Shown here one piece after another: positions 36,623-45,068 of a stretch of DNA of 64,000 bases. Source of the stretch: Chlamydiota bacterium (lineage in GTDB: Bacteria; Chlamydiota; Chlamydiia; Chlamydiales; Rhabdochlamydiaceae); the NCBI GenBank assembly GCA_021772335.1, contig JAJFMD010000007.1:124001-188000 (forward strand), given 5' to 3'. How positions within the stretch are numbered: the stretch's first letter is position 1; every line of letters begins with the position of its first letter. The position numbers were made by a program, and so were the translations under genes. The notes below the pieces were generated by a model. That model saw only the letters and a list, made by a program, of their open reading frames with translations. It was not told where the DNA came from and made no database searches.

Positions 36623-37324
36623 TCAACAACGCGCATAAACAGCGGAGTGCATGTTTTTGAGAATTTTTTCGAGATAAGCATTCATTGAAGAAAAGTCATA
36701 AGAAAGCAAATGCTCTTTAGAACGGATAAAAGGACCTGTCTGATTAGCATCATAATAAGAATCAATCATCTCTGGAAGAGTCTCAGAGAGCATCTCGGGG
36801 TGGCATTGAAAACCAAAAATGCGCTCATCATAACGCACAATTTGTCTAGGGCACCCTTCTGAATAAGCAAGAACTTTCGCATTAGCTGTTAAACCCGGCA
36901 TGTAGTTGTGCCAGTGCATCACATCAAGTTTATCAGGAATTCCTTGTAAAAACAGATCGTTTTTCCCGCTTTTTGTCAGAGCAATTTCAAAAAGACCAAT
37001 TTCCCGCTCAGGACTACGTTCTGTGCGAGCACCAAGAGCTTCACCTATGAGCTGAGCTCCTAAGCAAAATCCTAGGACCGTTTTATTTTGAGCAATCATC
37101 TTTTTTAGAAAATCAATTTCCTCTTGCAGATAGGGAGCGTCTTGAATATGAAGAGCGTCTTGAGGCCCTCCCATAACGGTAATCCAATCAAAATCGTTCT
37201 CTTCAGGCAGCTTTTCTCCAGCAAAAGGACGATAGGTATGCACCTTAAAGCCCTGTTTTTCTGCCCATTTACTCACCAAACCAGGCATTCGGTAGTTCAT
37301 ATGGGTAATAACACACATTTTCAT
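36623..37324 (-). CDS. Class I glutamine amidotransferase, stand-alone, copy 1
   Basis: 233 residues, a single GATase1 domain. Nucleophile Cys87 in VLGFCLGAQLIGEALG, His175 and Glu177 in FGFQCHPEM complete the triad. ITVMGGPQDA near 49-58 is the GMP-synthase-like oxyanion region. No synthetase domain is attached, so it is not GuaA; such stand-alone proteins hydrolyse glutamine or gamma-glutamyl compounds, or act with a separate partner. No signal peptide, unlike most neighbours. Paralog of the gene at 37476, 150 bases away. Confidence 0.88.
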   Translation of the reverse strand: MKMCVITHMNYRMPGLVSKWAEKQGFKVHTYRPFAGEKLPEENDFDWITVMGGPQDALHIQDAPYLQEEIDFLKKMIAQNKTVLGFCLGAQLIGEALGARTERSPEREIGLFEIALTKSGKNDLFLQGIPDKLDVMHWHNYMPGLTANAKVLAYSEGCPRQIVRYDERIFGFQCHPEMLSETLPEMIDSYYDANQTGPFIRSKEHLLSYDFSSMNAYLEKILKNMHSAVYARC

Positions 37325-37475
37325 TGTTCTATTCCTATTTTAATTTTAAAAAGTTTAACATAAAACTGAGTTAGTTTCACGTTAAAACAATTTTGTTTTT
37401 CAAATTTTAATTTATGCGCGCATATAATTTTACAGCAAAGCATAGACTTAGCTCCTTTTTTCAAATTAAGTTATA

Positions 37476-38183
37476 TTAACGACAACAACAAGCAAGGTAG
37501 AACTGCTGCATTTTATCTAAGATTTTTCTCATGAAGGCATTCGTTTGAGAAAAATCATGAGCCTGCAGTTCTTCTTTAGACTGAATGAATTGATGAGAGC
37601 CAGGCTCAATATATCCCCGGTCAATGAGATCCGGAATATACTCTTCAATCATTTCTAGATGGCATTGAAAGCCATAAACATGATCGCGATAGCGAATAAT
37701 CTGTCTTGGACACCCTTTCGAATGGGCTAAAATTTCACAGTCGGCTGTTAAGCCGGGCATATCATTATGCCAGTGCATCACTTTGAAACACTCCGGAAGA
37801 CCACTTAAAAACTGATCCTTTTTTCCTGCATCAGTTAATTGAATTTTAAAATAACCAATCTCTTTTTCTGGACTGCGTTCTGTTGTAGCTCCCAGAGCTT
37901 CACCAATCAGCTGCGAACCGAGACAAAATCCTAAAACCATTTTTTCTTGATTGATCGCATTTTTTAGAAATTCAACTTCATCAAGCAAATAAGGATAATC
38001 GTGCAATTTTAAAGATGTTTGAGGACCGCCCATCGATACAACCCAATCGAGATGATCAACTTCTGGTAAGGCCTCTCCATCAAAAGGACGGCATACGCTG
38101 ATATCAAAACCTTGGTCCGTTGCCCATTTTGCAACAGCTCCGGGAAGTTCATAATCGACGTGCAGAACCACGCACATTTTCAT
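37476..38183 (-). CDS. Class I glutamine amidotransferase, stand-alone, copy 2
   Basis: 235 residues, the tandem copy of the gene at 36623. The triad is intact: Cys87 in VLGFCLGSQL and His175/Glu177 in FGFQCHLEM, where the usual Pro between them is Leu. Spacing of all motifs is identical to copy 1, so the duplication involved no insertions in the core. The C-terminus ends in CCR, with several cysteines also near it. About 270 bases of AT-rich sequence without a clear gene separate it from the GNAT gene. Confidence 0.88.
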   Translation of the reverse strand: MKMCVVLHVDYELPGAVAKWATDQGFDISVCRPFDGEALPEVDHLDWVVSMGGPQTSLKLHDYPYLLDEVEFLKNAINQEKMVLGFCLGSQLIGEALGATTERSPEKEIGYFKIQLTDAGKKDQFLSGLPECFKVMHWHNDMPGLTADCEILAHSKGCPRQIIRYRDHVYGFQCHLEMIEEYIPDLIDRGYIEPGSHQFIQSKEELQAHDFSQTNAFMRKILDKMQQFYLACCCR

Positions 38184-38455
38184 TTAGTTTTTCCTCTAAG
38201 CTCTCTTGTTTCGCAATTTAACATTTTAAAGAAAAATCTGCATGCATTTTTTCCTATCTTAAAAACTCAGTGATTTTTCATTTCTTTTAATACAGAGCCA
38301 AGAAAAACTATCAAAATCGTTTTCTTAATATAAGCAACCTTATAAAACAATTAAAACTAAACATGCAGATTTAGAATTCTTTGTAGATAAGTCAAAAAAC
38401 TATTCAACCCTCTCTACTCCTTGGTCATCTAAAACCAAACTCAAGAATTTCATAG

Positions 38456-39316
38456 TCAATTTGCAGAATCATCCTTATTTTTATCCTGTACGTTATTTTC
38501 TCTATTGACTGTGATGACCTTTTGGGAAATTTTATCACTTCCAACAACTCTATTCAAAACATCAGCGATTTTGCCCCCCGGAATGGTATAAAGTTTCCGA
38601 GGATCATCACTATAATTTTCTTCTTCTGTTAAATAACGCGTAGGTTTTAATCCCATCTTATCAATCATTTTAATAGAAATTGCGTTTGTATCTAGAGCAG
38701 AAGCTGTAAAACATCGAATAGGCTCCTCCTCTCCAGGATCTCCAACTACCCATTGATTATCATAATAAACGTCAGCTAACGCAAAAGCTAGATACCACGC
38801 TTCGGTACCATATTTCTGATTTCTATAGTCTTTATTGATGATAATCCCCATTTCAGATTCACCATTATCATAGCCATGCCCTAAACTGATGCGGCCTATA
38901 ATTTTATTACTCTTCTTTTCAATGATTGCAAAACCAGAAAAGAGATCACCATTAAAGGGTCTTGAAGCATCTCTTTCTATTTTTTTATATATTTTTTCTT
39001 CATCCCAAACTGTGCGATCAGCATAAGTGCTCATTCCAGACTGCTCGCCAAAAATTTCAAAAAGATCTCTTAGCTCATTCCTTTGTTTTACAATCTCTTT
39101 GCCAAACATTGTTTCAAGGCGATCTTTATAGTCTCCATGAAAATTCTCCAAAATTATTCTTTCTCCGCTAACTTTGATATAATGTGCATTAGATTCAGAA
39201 TTTTTCAAAATGACAACATCAATTTCACTTTTATATTTATCTCCATCAAAACAATCTATTCCAAACAAGCTATTACATAAAAATAAAAGCCAGAAAACGC
39301 TCTTAAATAATTTCAT
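38456..39316 (-). CDS. Exported GNAT-family acetyltransferase-like protein
   Basis: 286 residues. Signal peptide to about residue 19 (FWLLFLCNSLFG). Residues about 50-215 fit the RimJ/RimL-type GNAT fold: GERIILENF at the start, GFAIIEKKSNKIIGRISLG strands, the acetyl-CoA loop NKDYRNQKYGTEAWYLAFA, and SALDTNAISIKMIDKMGLKP. The last 60 residues are polar and probably disordered. A GNAT enzyme in the periplasm or outside the cell is unusual because acetyl-CoA is cytosolic; it may act in the host cell. The function is inferred from the fold only. Confidence 0.75.
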   Translation of the reverse strand: MKLFKSVFWLLFLCNSLFGIDCFDGDKYKSEIDVVILKNSESNAHYIKVSGERIILENFHGDYKDRLETMFGKEIVKQRNELRDLFEIFGEQSGMSTYADRTVWDEEKIYKKIERDASRPFNGDLFSGFAIIEKKSNKIIGRISLGHGYDNGESEMGIIINKDYRNQKYGTEAWYLAFALADVYYDNQWVVGDPGEEEPIRCFTASALDTNAISIKMIDKMGLKPTRYLTEEENYSDDPRKLYTIPGGKIADVLNRVVGSDKISQKVITVNRENNVQDKNKDDSAN

Positions 39317-39463
39317 TTTTTACCTATACTTAAAGTTACGAATCATAAAAGGTTATGCTAAAAATTGCGTAAAGATGCAACATAATTTTTGCAGATAAAT
39401 TTTACCAAAACTATTAAACGTAGTTATCCTTTTGTTTAGAACCTTTCTACCCTAGGATTTTCG

Positions 39464-40147
39464 ATGAACCGCTTATTACTCAGCATACTACTCCCTCTTT
39501 CTCTACTAGCCATCAGCGAACCGCAATGCATTCCTGCTTACACGGTCCACAAGGAGCATTTTACAGCACAGTATTTCTCCCCTTTACCAGATGTAGTCAT
39601 CGAACGCATAAAAGGAAAATCTTGGAAAGAAGATTGCCCAATTCCTCTTGACGACCTCGCCTATGTTGTTGTCACTCATTGGAACTTGAATAATGAGCTT
39701 GTGCAAGGTGAGCTGATTTGGCACAAAAATCTTGCAACAGAAATCGTCGATATCTTCTATGAGCTTTATCATGCACAATATCCGATTGAAAAAATGGCGC
39801 TAATCGATGATTACGATGCTGATGATGAACTTTCAATGACTGACAACAACTCTTCCGCATTTTGCTCGAGGCCTATTATTGGCAAAACTGATACATTTTC
39901 TCAACATAGTTACGGCGGAACAATTGATATTAATCCTCGGTTAAATCCCTATGTAAAAGGAAACACCGTTCTTCCAAGAAATGCAACTCGTTATGTTAAT
40001 CGCACTCAAGATCAACCTGGCTTAATTAAAGAGGGTGATGCATGCTATACTGCTTTTGTAGATAGAGGCTATACGTGGGGTGGTCATTGGAAAACTCTCA
40101 AGGACTATCAACACTTTGAAAAAGATCCAAACTTATTTATTCCATGA
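39464..40147 (+). CDS. Exported M15-type (VanY-like) peptidase, copy A
   Basis: 227 residues. Signal peptide MNRLLLSILLPLSLLA. The zinc-site pattern of M15_4 peptidases is complete: His148 and Asp155 in QHSYGGTIDIN, and His217 in DYQHFEK, preceded by YTWGGHW. Such enzymes cleave D-Ala-D-Ala or L-Ala-D-Glu bonds in peptidoglycan stem peptides. The tandem copy at 40234 is about 80% similar by eye but has another N-terminus. Since chlamydiae make little peptidoglycan, the target could be septal material or that of other bacteria sharing the host. Confidence 0.85.
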   Translation: MNRLLLSILLPLSLLAISEPQCIPAYTVHKEHFTAQYFSPLPDVVIERIKGKSWKEDCPIPLDDLAYVVVTHWNLNNELVQGELIWHKNLATEIVDIFYELYHAQYPIEKMALIDDYDADDELSMTDNNSSAFCSRPIIGKTDTFSQHSYGGTIDINPRLNPYVKGNTVLPRNATRYVNRTQDQPGLIKEGDACYTAFVDRGYTWGGHWKTLKDYQHFEKDPNLFIP

Positions 40148-40233
40148 AATTGAGCTGATATTAGGCAAACAGAAAGAGACTACGTTAATTTTAAACGCTT
40201 TTATAAAAAACTTTAAGAAATAAGGAAGAACCC

Positions 40234-40905
40234 ATGGCAACACCAGTTACCGCTTCAGCTTCTGAAAATACCACTAAATCTGATGGCAACCTATTAACAG
40301 ACGTTAATAAAGGAGATTTCAAAGTGCAGGCTTATTCCCCTTTACCAGAGGCAATCATCGAACGCATAAAAGGAAAATCTTGGAAAGAAGACTGCCCAAT
40401 TCCTCTTAACGACCTCGCCTATGTCGTTGTCACTCATTGGAACTTGAATAATGAGCTTATCCAAGGCGAACTGATTTGGCACAAAAATCTTGCAACAGAA
40501 ATCGTCGATATCTTTTATGAGCTTTATGAAGCGCACTACCCTATTGAAAAAATGGTGCTGATTGATGATTACGACGCTGACGATGAACTTTCGATGGCTG
40601 ATAATAACTCTTCCGCATTTTGCTCGAGACCAATTACTGGAAAAACCGATGTATTTTCTAAACATAGTTATGGAGGAACCATTGATCTTAATCCTCTGTT
40701 TAATCCTTATGTAAAGGGGGATCTAATTCTTCCAAGGAATGCAGGCCCGTATGTCGATCGTACTCAAGATCGACCCGGCCTCATCAAAGAAGGAGATGCG
40801 TGCTATACTGCTTTTACTAAAAGAGGGTATACATGGGGTGGGCATTGGCAGTCTCTCAAGGATTACCAACATTTTGAAAAAGATCCAAAATTGTTTATTT
40901 CATAA
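40234..40905 (+). CDS. M15-type (VanY-like) peptidase without signal peptide, copy B
   Basis: 223 residues, ribosome site AAGGAAG. Residues from about 31 on are nearly the same as copy A (SPLPEAIIERIKGKSWKEDC), with His144, Asp151 and His213 kept. The first 30 residues (MATPVTASASENTTKSDG) are Ser/Thr/Ala-rich and replace the signal peptide, which suggests cytoplasmic location or type III secretion instead. The 3' end runs into a scar of an APH-type kinase gene (40903-40975). The gene clearly arose by tandem duplication. Confidence 0.83.
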   Translation: MATPVTASASENTTKSDGNLLTDVNKGDFKVQAYSPLPEAIIERIKGKSWKEDCPIPLNDLAYVVVTHWNLNNELIQGELIWHKNLATEIVDIFYELYEAHYPIEKMVLIDDYDADDELSMADNNSSAFCSRPITGKTDVFSKHSYGGTIDLNPLFNPYVKGDLILPRNAGPYVDRTQDRPGLIKEGDACYTAFTKRGYTWGGHWQSLKDYQHFEKDPKLFIS

Positions 40906-40975
40906 GCTCTTGTAAGAACTCAAGGTTGTCGTAATAAACATGGGCGAGTTTGGTCTGCCACTGTTTACTACGGCA
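40903..40975 (-). pseudogene. 3' scar of an APH-type kinase gene
   Basis: On the minus strand this stretch matches the 3' end of the kinase gene at 42307: the block TCGTAATAAACATGGGCGAG is identical in both (compare 42340-42359), with several further matches on each side. Only the last ~25 codons remain. It lies right after M15 copy B just as the intact kinase lies right after an M15 scar at 42240, showing a duplicated M15/kinase junction. Confidence 0.75.
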
Positions 40976-42074
40976 ACCTCCTCTCTTGTTGACGAAGTTC
41001 TGATTCCTTTTTATCATTTTCACGTTCAGGATCTGTCCAAAGTCCAAAGACCACTACACAAGCACCCAATCCCCCAAATAAACCTACCAAGCATATCATA
41101 GCAATATCTCCAGAGGTATAAATATTATTATTTTTTATTATAAGTTCAAATGAAGCGGAATTAGCAGAACAATCATTTTCAGCAATTAACTCAACAAAAT
41201 ATTCTTTGTCTTTTTTAGACCGAGCCTTACCAGAAAAAATTAAGGAAGTCGAATTAAAGTTAATCCAAGACGGTAATTTATTCCCATTCATTTGCTTTGC
41301 AGAGTAAATTAATTCGCTTCCATTAGAACTTGAAAAAGTATTATTAGAAATTCCAAAAGAAAATTTCTTATGTTTTTTTAATTCCATATCAGGAATAGGG
41401 TGATGAACAACAACAGAACACTGAGTTTCATCTTTTCGACGAGAAGGATCACTAGTTGAGTTAACTAACTTTGATTTTATTGGACGTGCAGAAACTAACG
41501 TGGGTCCTGGTAGTAAATTATCGAGAAAATCCGGGAGATGAATTATCTCCCCTAATTGTTTTAAAAAATCAGGAGGTGATAGATCAGATTGAATCAATGC
41601 TCCTAGCTGTTGAAAGAAGGAAGGAGATTCTTTAGGTTGCGTTGTTAATCGAGAGATAAGAGTGGTTGCTTGCTCGGCTGCTTCTTCTAGAGTAGAAGAA
41701 TCTAGAGTGTTGATGGCATAGGAGCTGTTACCAGTTTGTATGTATTTGTTATATGCAGAGACAGTTTTTCCTAAACTTGTATGGGAATCTAAATTTTCTT
41801 CTAGCGTTCCTGAACCAAAAAAGAGACGATAGAGGGCATTGCCTGGGCGATAAAGAGCATTCTTAATCACATCTTCGTGCGCTGGGTTTTGGGAGAGTTT
41901 AGAAAGAATGCGCAGATTGGATTCTAGAGATAGTGGAGTTGTGGAATTAAAAAAATCTGCAAAACAACTCTGAGCTGCTGTTGGTAGAAGAGCGGTTGTT
42001 TGGTAACTTGAAATACAATATGGTGGATTTGCAAATAATGGGGAAGAAATAGCCCCCTGTAATGCCAAGCTCAT
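40968..42074 (-). CDS. Membrane-anchored protein with a dystroglycan-type cadherin (CADG) domain
   Basis: 368 residues. The first ~200 residues are helical and unrecognised. Residues about 225-318 fit a CADG/Ig-like domain: a D-M-E-L start, KFSFGISNNTF, SELIYSAKQMNGNKLPSWI, then a SLIFSGKA strand, YFVELIAEND and SFELIIK, matching the pattern LPsWLxFd...fsGtP...A.D of that family. One membrane segment follows (about 322-345), then a short charged tail. No clear signal peptide. CADG domains are adhesion-type domains of eukaryotic and bacterial surface proteins. It interrupts the duplicated M15/kinase segment. Confidence 0.68.
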   Translation of the reverse strand: MSLALQGAISSPLFANPPYCISSYQTTALLPTAAQSCFADFFNSTTPLSLESNLRILSKLSQNPAHEDVIKNALYRPGNALYRLFFGSGTLEENLDSHTSLGKTVSAYNKYIQTGNSSYAINTLDSSTLEEAAEQATTLISRLTTQPKESPSFFQQLGALIQSDLSPPDFLKQLGEIIHLPDFLDNLLPGPTLVSARPIKSKLVNSTSDPSRRKDETQCSVVVHHPIPDMELKKHKKFSFGISNNTFSSSNGSELIYSAKQMNGNKLPSWINFNSTSLIFSGKARSKKDKEYFVELIAENDCSANSASFELIIKNNNIYTSGDIAMICLVGLFGGLGACVVVFGLWTDPERENDKKESELRQQERRLP

Positions 42075-42214
42075 AAAAAAACTCCTTAATATTAATTATA
42101 TCCTGAAATTAAAACATAAGACATAGCTTTTTCCAAGCTTTAATTTTATTAATTACAATATTAATTTTTAAAAAATTAATAACAATAATATAAATTTGAC
42201 AAATGAGAGATAAA

Positions 42215-42315
42215 ATACCTCCTATTTCTTGGCAGAAATTATACTTGGATTGGTCATTGGAAAACCCTTAAAAACTATCAACACTTTGAAATAAAACGCT
42301 GCGACTTTATCCCAT
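42215..42315 (+). pseudogene. 3' scar of a third M15 peptidase gene
   Basis: In one frame (from 42247) it reads W-I-G-H-W-K-T-L-K-N-Y-Q-H-F-E, then a few altered codons and F-I-P-stop, matching the C-terminus of M15 copy A (WGGHWKTLKDYQHFEK and the FIP end). Upstream similarity fades near 42215. The stop overlaps the 3' end of the convergent kinase gene. It is a decayed third copy. Confidence 0.78.
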
Positions 42316-43194
42316 AAGCTTTTTCAAAAATTCGAAATTGTCGTAATAAACATGGGCGAGTTTGCTCTGCCATTTCTTTCTTCTGATGGTAAATCCCATA
42401 GCAGCTAGCGCTTTCATTACGCGTAATACAGGCAAGAGTTCATCAAGATTATTAGGAAGAGGCCTTACAGCCTCATAACCGTTAAGGAAAGGCTCTCTAC
42501 TACTCATATCGTGACGCCAAACGAGATGATCGAACTGGCAAAAATCTTCAATGGCGAATGAGCCTTTTGCATTTTCAAAATCAATCACCGCTTTGATCTG
42601 GCCTTGATTAGCAATGACATTTCCCGGGCGAAAATCGCGAAGCGTGATGCATGGACCTTCGGCTTGATGCATGAGCTCTATTCTTTCATCGACATAGCTT
42701 TTGATCTTTTGTAAAAGTGTGACATCAACAACGCCTTTACATTCCTGACATGATTTTAGAAAATTATTTTTCATCTCCTGATAGGGCGAACTTTTATTTT
42801 CCAACCCAAGCTCACCATAATAAGGATGCGGCACTTGATGCACCCGCGCTAAAATGCGGCCCATTTCTTGAGCGTATGAGGGAGTTAATGTCTCAATCGT
42901 CAGCAACTCACCGGGGATATCTTCCAATAGAAGAGCTCCTCCAAAATCTTGGCTGGGCTTAATCACGTCGATTAGTTGAGCTAGAGGAATGATCTCTTTT
43001 AAATGCTTATAACAAAACGTTTCCCTGCGAAAACGCTCTTCACTGTAGCAAAGCTTTAAGATTTGTGTTCCTCCTTCAAAAAGAAAAAGGCGAAACACTT
43101 CTGAGCTCAATGAATCACTGTGGATAATAGGCTCAATCTTGGCAGCTTGCACATTAAGCTTATCTAATAACGAATGAACTTTTGAATCGATCAT
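42307..43194 (-). CDS. Aminoglycoside phosphotransferase (APH) family kinase
   Basis: 295 residues with the APH fold: an N-lobe ATP site (around FEGGTQILKLCYSEERFRRE), the catalytic loop LRDFRPGNVI in place of the usual HGDxxPGN, and the metal site AVIDFENAKGS. APH-like enzymes phosphorylate small alcohols, sugars, choline or amines. The catalytic Asp and Asn are kept, while the preceding His is Arg. It is co-transcribed with the EEP gene upstream (ATGA overlap at 43191-43194) and through it with the Nudix gene. The substrate is unknown; antibiotic resistance is not implied. Confidence 0.85.
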   Translation of the reverse strand: MIDSKVHSLLDKLNVQAAKIEPIIHSDSLSSEVFRLFLFEGGTQILKLCYSEERFRRETFCYKHLKEIIPLAQLIDVIKPSQDFGGALLLEDIPGELLTIETLTPSYAQEMGRILARVHQVPHPYYGELGLENKSSPYQEMKNNFLKSCQECKGVVDVTLLQKIKSYVDERIELMHQAEGPCITLRDFRPGNVIANQGQIKAVIDFENAKGSFAIEDFCQFDHLVWRHDMSSREPFLNGYEAVRPLPNNLDELLPVLRVMKALAAMGFTIRRKKWQSKLAHVYYDNFEFLKKLMG

Positions 43195-44135
43195 TTTAAA
43201 ACTATATCCGCAATCAGCGGCATATGGTCAGAGGGAAATAAACCGTTTATCTTACCGGGATGCGTTGCATGAATCAAGACATCGATCTCTTTTGAAACAA
43301 AGATATGGTCGAGAAAAACGCCTGGATTTCCGGTTCCTTGAAATGGCTCGATATTGTCCTCTCTATTGGTAAATGTTGACATAGGGCCAAGATGGCCAAG
43401 CCACGCGCTATCAATACTATCGTAGAGTTGATCTCCCTTAATGATCTTCTCAATGTAGTCTCCATCGAGAAAAGGAAGCCTTGGAAGATCATGACGTTGC
43501 GGAAAAGTATTAAAATCACCAGTAAGGACAATATTGCCAGTATAACTATTGAGATGCTGACGGAGCGCTTTACTCTCTGCCAAGCGATTCTCTTTATTTG
43601 AAAAACTTAAATGCGTATTGAAGACGTTGAGTTTTTTACCTGTTAATTTATCTTCAAGCTCAACCTTTGTTAGTTCTTTAGTTCCCAAAGAGAGCATTTG
43701 ATGCGCTAGTTTCTTAAAACGACTCTTTTTATAAAAAATCGCATTGTATTCGCCATTGAGACCAAGCTCCCCATAAAAAGCGTATTTACGATCAAGCCGC
43801 AGTGCTAAATCAGCGAGCTGTTGATTATATGCTTCTTGAATTCCAATGACATCCGGATCGATTTCCTTTAGTAATTTGATAACACGGTTAATGCGCTCAG
43901 GCCAACGAAAACAGGGCTCATAAGTTTCATCATAGAGATCAAACAAAATATTATAGCTAACAACGCGCACCTTTTGGTCAATAGAGCTTGCTAATCTTTG
44001 AAATTCTACAAGTTGTTCCATCGAATATTTACTCCGCTCAATATCCAGTCTTTCAAGCTTATCAATTTTAGTAATAAATGAACCTTGTGCAAAAGCTTGA
44101 AGACAAACTGTTAAGAATAGAATATATCGTTTCAT
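43191..44135 (-). CDS. Exported endonuclease/exonuclease/phosphatase (EEP) family protein
   Basis: 314 residues. Signal peptide to about residue 16 (LFLTVCLQAFA). DNase I-like fold with all usual blocks: VVSYNILF, IGIQEAYN (metal Glu), NTHLSF, LTGDFNTFP (Asp/Asn), FLDHIFVS and the catalytic PSDHMPLIADI. Members cleave phosphodiester or phosphomonoester bonds in nucleic acids, inositol lipids or sphingomyelin. Export makes lipid or nucleotide substrates in the periplasm or host likely. Its ends overlap Nudix upstream and the kinase downstream by 4 bases, a tight three-gene operon of phosphate-chemistry enzymes. Confidence 0.9.
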   Translation of the reverse strand: MKRYILFLTVCLQAFAQGSFITKIDKLERLDIERSKYSMEQLVEFQRLASSIDQKVRVVSYNILFDLYDETYEPCFRWPERINRVIKLLKEIDPDVIGIQEAYNQQLADLALRLDRKYAFYGELGLNGEYNAIFYKKSRFKKLAHQMLSLGTKELTKVELEDKLTGKKLNVFNTHLSFSNKENRLAESKALRQHLNSYTGNIVLTGDFNTFPQRHDLPRLPFLDGDYIEKIIKGDQLYDSIDSAWLGHLGPMSTFTNREDNIEPFQGTGNPGVFLDHIFVSKEIDVLIHATHPGKINGLFPSDHMPLIADIVLK

Positions 44136-44560
44136 ACTTTTTCAGTCCTTAGATCTGTTAAATCGATCTTTTTTCTTAAGTTGACTAAAGGCAAAAACAG
44201 CGGCTCAGGAAGCCTATCAAGCGCAAACCACTCCCACTCCATTGACTTATCAGGCTCGCGCACTTCAGGCTCGCCCTTAGGATCGATAGCTAGCATCAAA
44301 AGCGTGATATAGTGCTTATTCTCCTTTTCAAAGAAATCGTGTGTCCAAGGCATTGCAATAAACTCATCCACCTCTAAGCCGGTCTCCTCCATCAACTCTC
44401 TTTGAGCACACTCTTCAGGAGACTCTCCAAATTCAAGGTGACCTCCAGGAGCGCTCCATGTCGCTTCGCCATGACTTCCGATCCGTCTGCCTAACAAAAG
44501 TGCGCCATCACGCACAACGAGCACACCAACACCAATGCGAGGAATTTGTTCTTTTGTCAT
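44132..44560 (-). CDS. Nudix hydrolase (MutT-like)
   Basis: 142 residues from the ATG at 44560 with AAGGTGA upstream; seven extra codons to 44581 are unlikely. Full Nudix box: GGHLEFGESPEECAQRELME followed by ETGLEV. Cleaves nucleoside diphosphates linked to another group, such as oxidised nucleotides or nucleotide sugars. The GVGVLVVRDGALLLGRR start is typical of the MutT/NUDT15-like group. First gene of the Nudix-EEP-kinase operon. Confidence 0.93.
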   Translation of the reverse strand: MTKEQIPRIGVGVLVVRDGALLLGRRIGSHGEATWSAPGGHLEFGESPEECAQRELMEETGLEVDEFIAMPWTHDFFEKENKHYITLLMLAIDPKGEPEVREPDKSMEWEWFALDRLPEPLFLPLVNLRKKIDLTDLRTEKV

Positions 44561-44586
44561 ATGTTCACCTTTTAAGAGCACTATTT

Positions 44587-44985
44587 CTATCCATAATTTT
44601 CCATTTCGCTAGCGATTTCGATGGTTATCCCTTCTGGATCGCGCACGTAACAAATCGTCTGCCCCCACGGCATTTGTTTAGGCGCAACAATCTCTGTTGC
44701 ACCCGCATTTTTAGCTTTTTCTAAAGCAGCAGAAACATCTGCGACGGTGAAGACAATTTCACATGCTGCAGGAGGCTTATTTAGATCGTGAGAATAAAAT
44801 TCAGGAATCACTTTTCTTTCAAATTTCTCTAAAACAAATGCGAGTTTCACCCCTTCAGTTTTTAGTTCGGCGTAAAGGTTGCTCTCAGCTTTAAAACCCG
44901 TTTCAAGATCAAATGCAGCTTTATAAAAAGCTAACGTCTTCTCTAAATCCTTAATATAAAAAATCATGTAACTAAATTTTACCAT
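44587..44985 (-). CDS. VOC superfamily protein (glyoxalase/bleomycin-resistance fold)
   Basis: 132 residues from the ATG at 44985 with AAGAGG upstream; the open frame to 45078 overlaps the lipoprotein gene end and is not used. VOC pattern: FYIKDLEKTLAFYKAAFDLE, EIVFTVADVSAALEKAKNAG and VRDPEGITIEIASE, the last with a metal-type Glu. Possible roles are glyoxalase-like detoxification, dioxygenase or drug binding. It lies 26 bases upstream of the Nudix gene and is probably co-transcribed. Confidence 0.88.
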   Translation of the reverse strand: MVKFSYMIFYIKDLEKTLAFYKAAFDLETGFKAESNLYAELKTEGVKLAFVLEKFERKVIPEFYSHDLNKPPAACEIVFTVADVSAALEKAKNAGATEIVAPKQMPWGQTICYVRDPEGITIEIASEMENYG

Positions 44986-45068
44986 AGAGAAACCTCTTCT
45001 TAGATATTTAAAATTGAAGAGAATACGCTTGATTAGTTTATCGATCAAGCGCATATAAACAACTGATA

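Noticed and set aside
36623-38183. The two amidotransferases as GMP synthase (guaA)
   Set aside because: Both lack the ATP-pyrophosphatase synthetase domain and end after the GATase1 domain.
42307-43194. Aminoglycoside resistance gene
   Set aside because: The fold is shared by many metabolic kinases, the catalytic-loop His is Arg, and the operon context (EEP, Nudix) does not suggest resistance.
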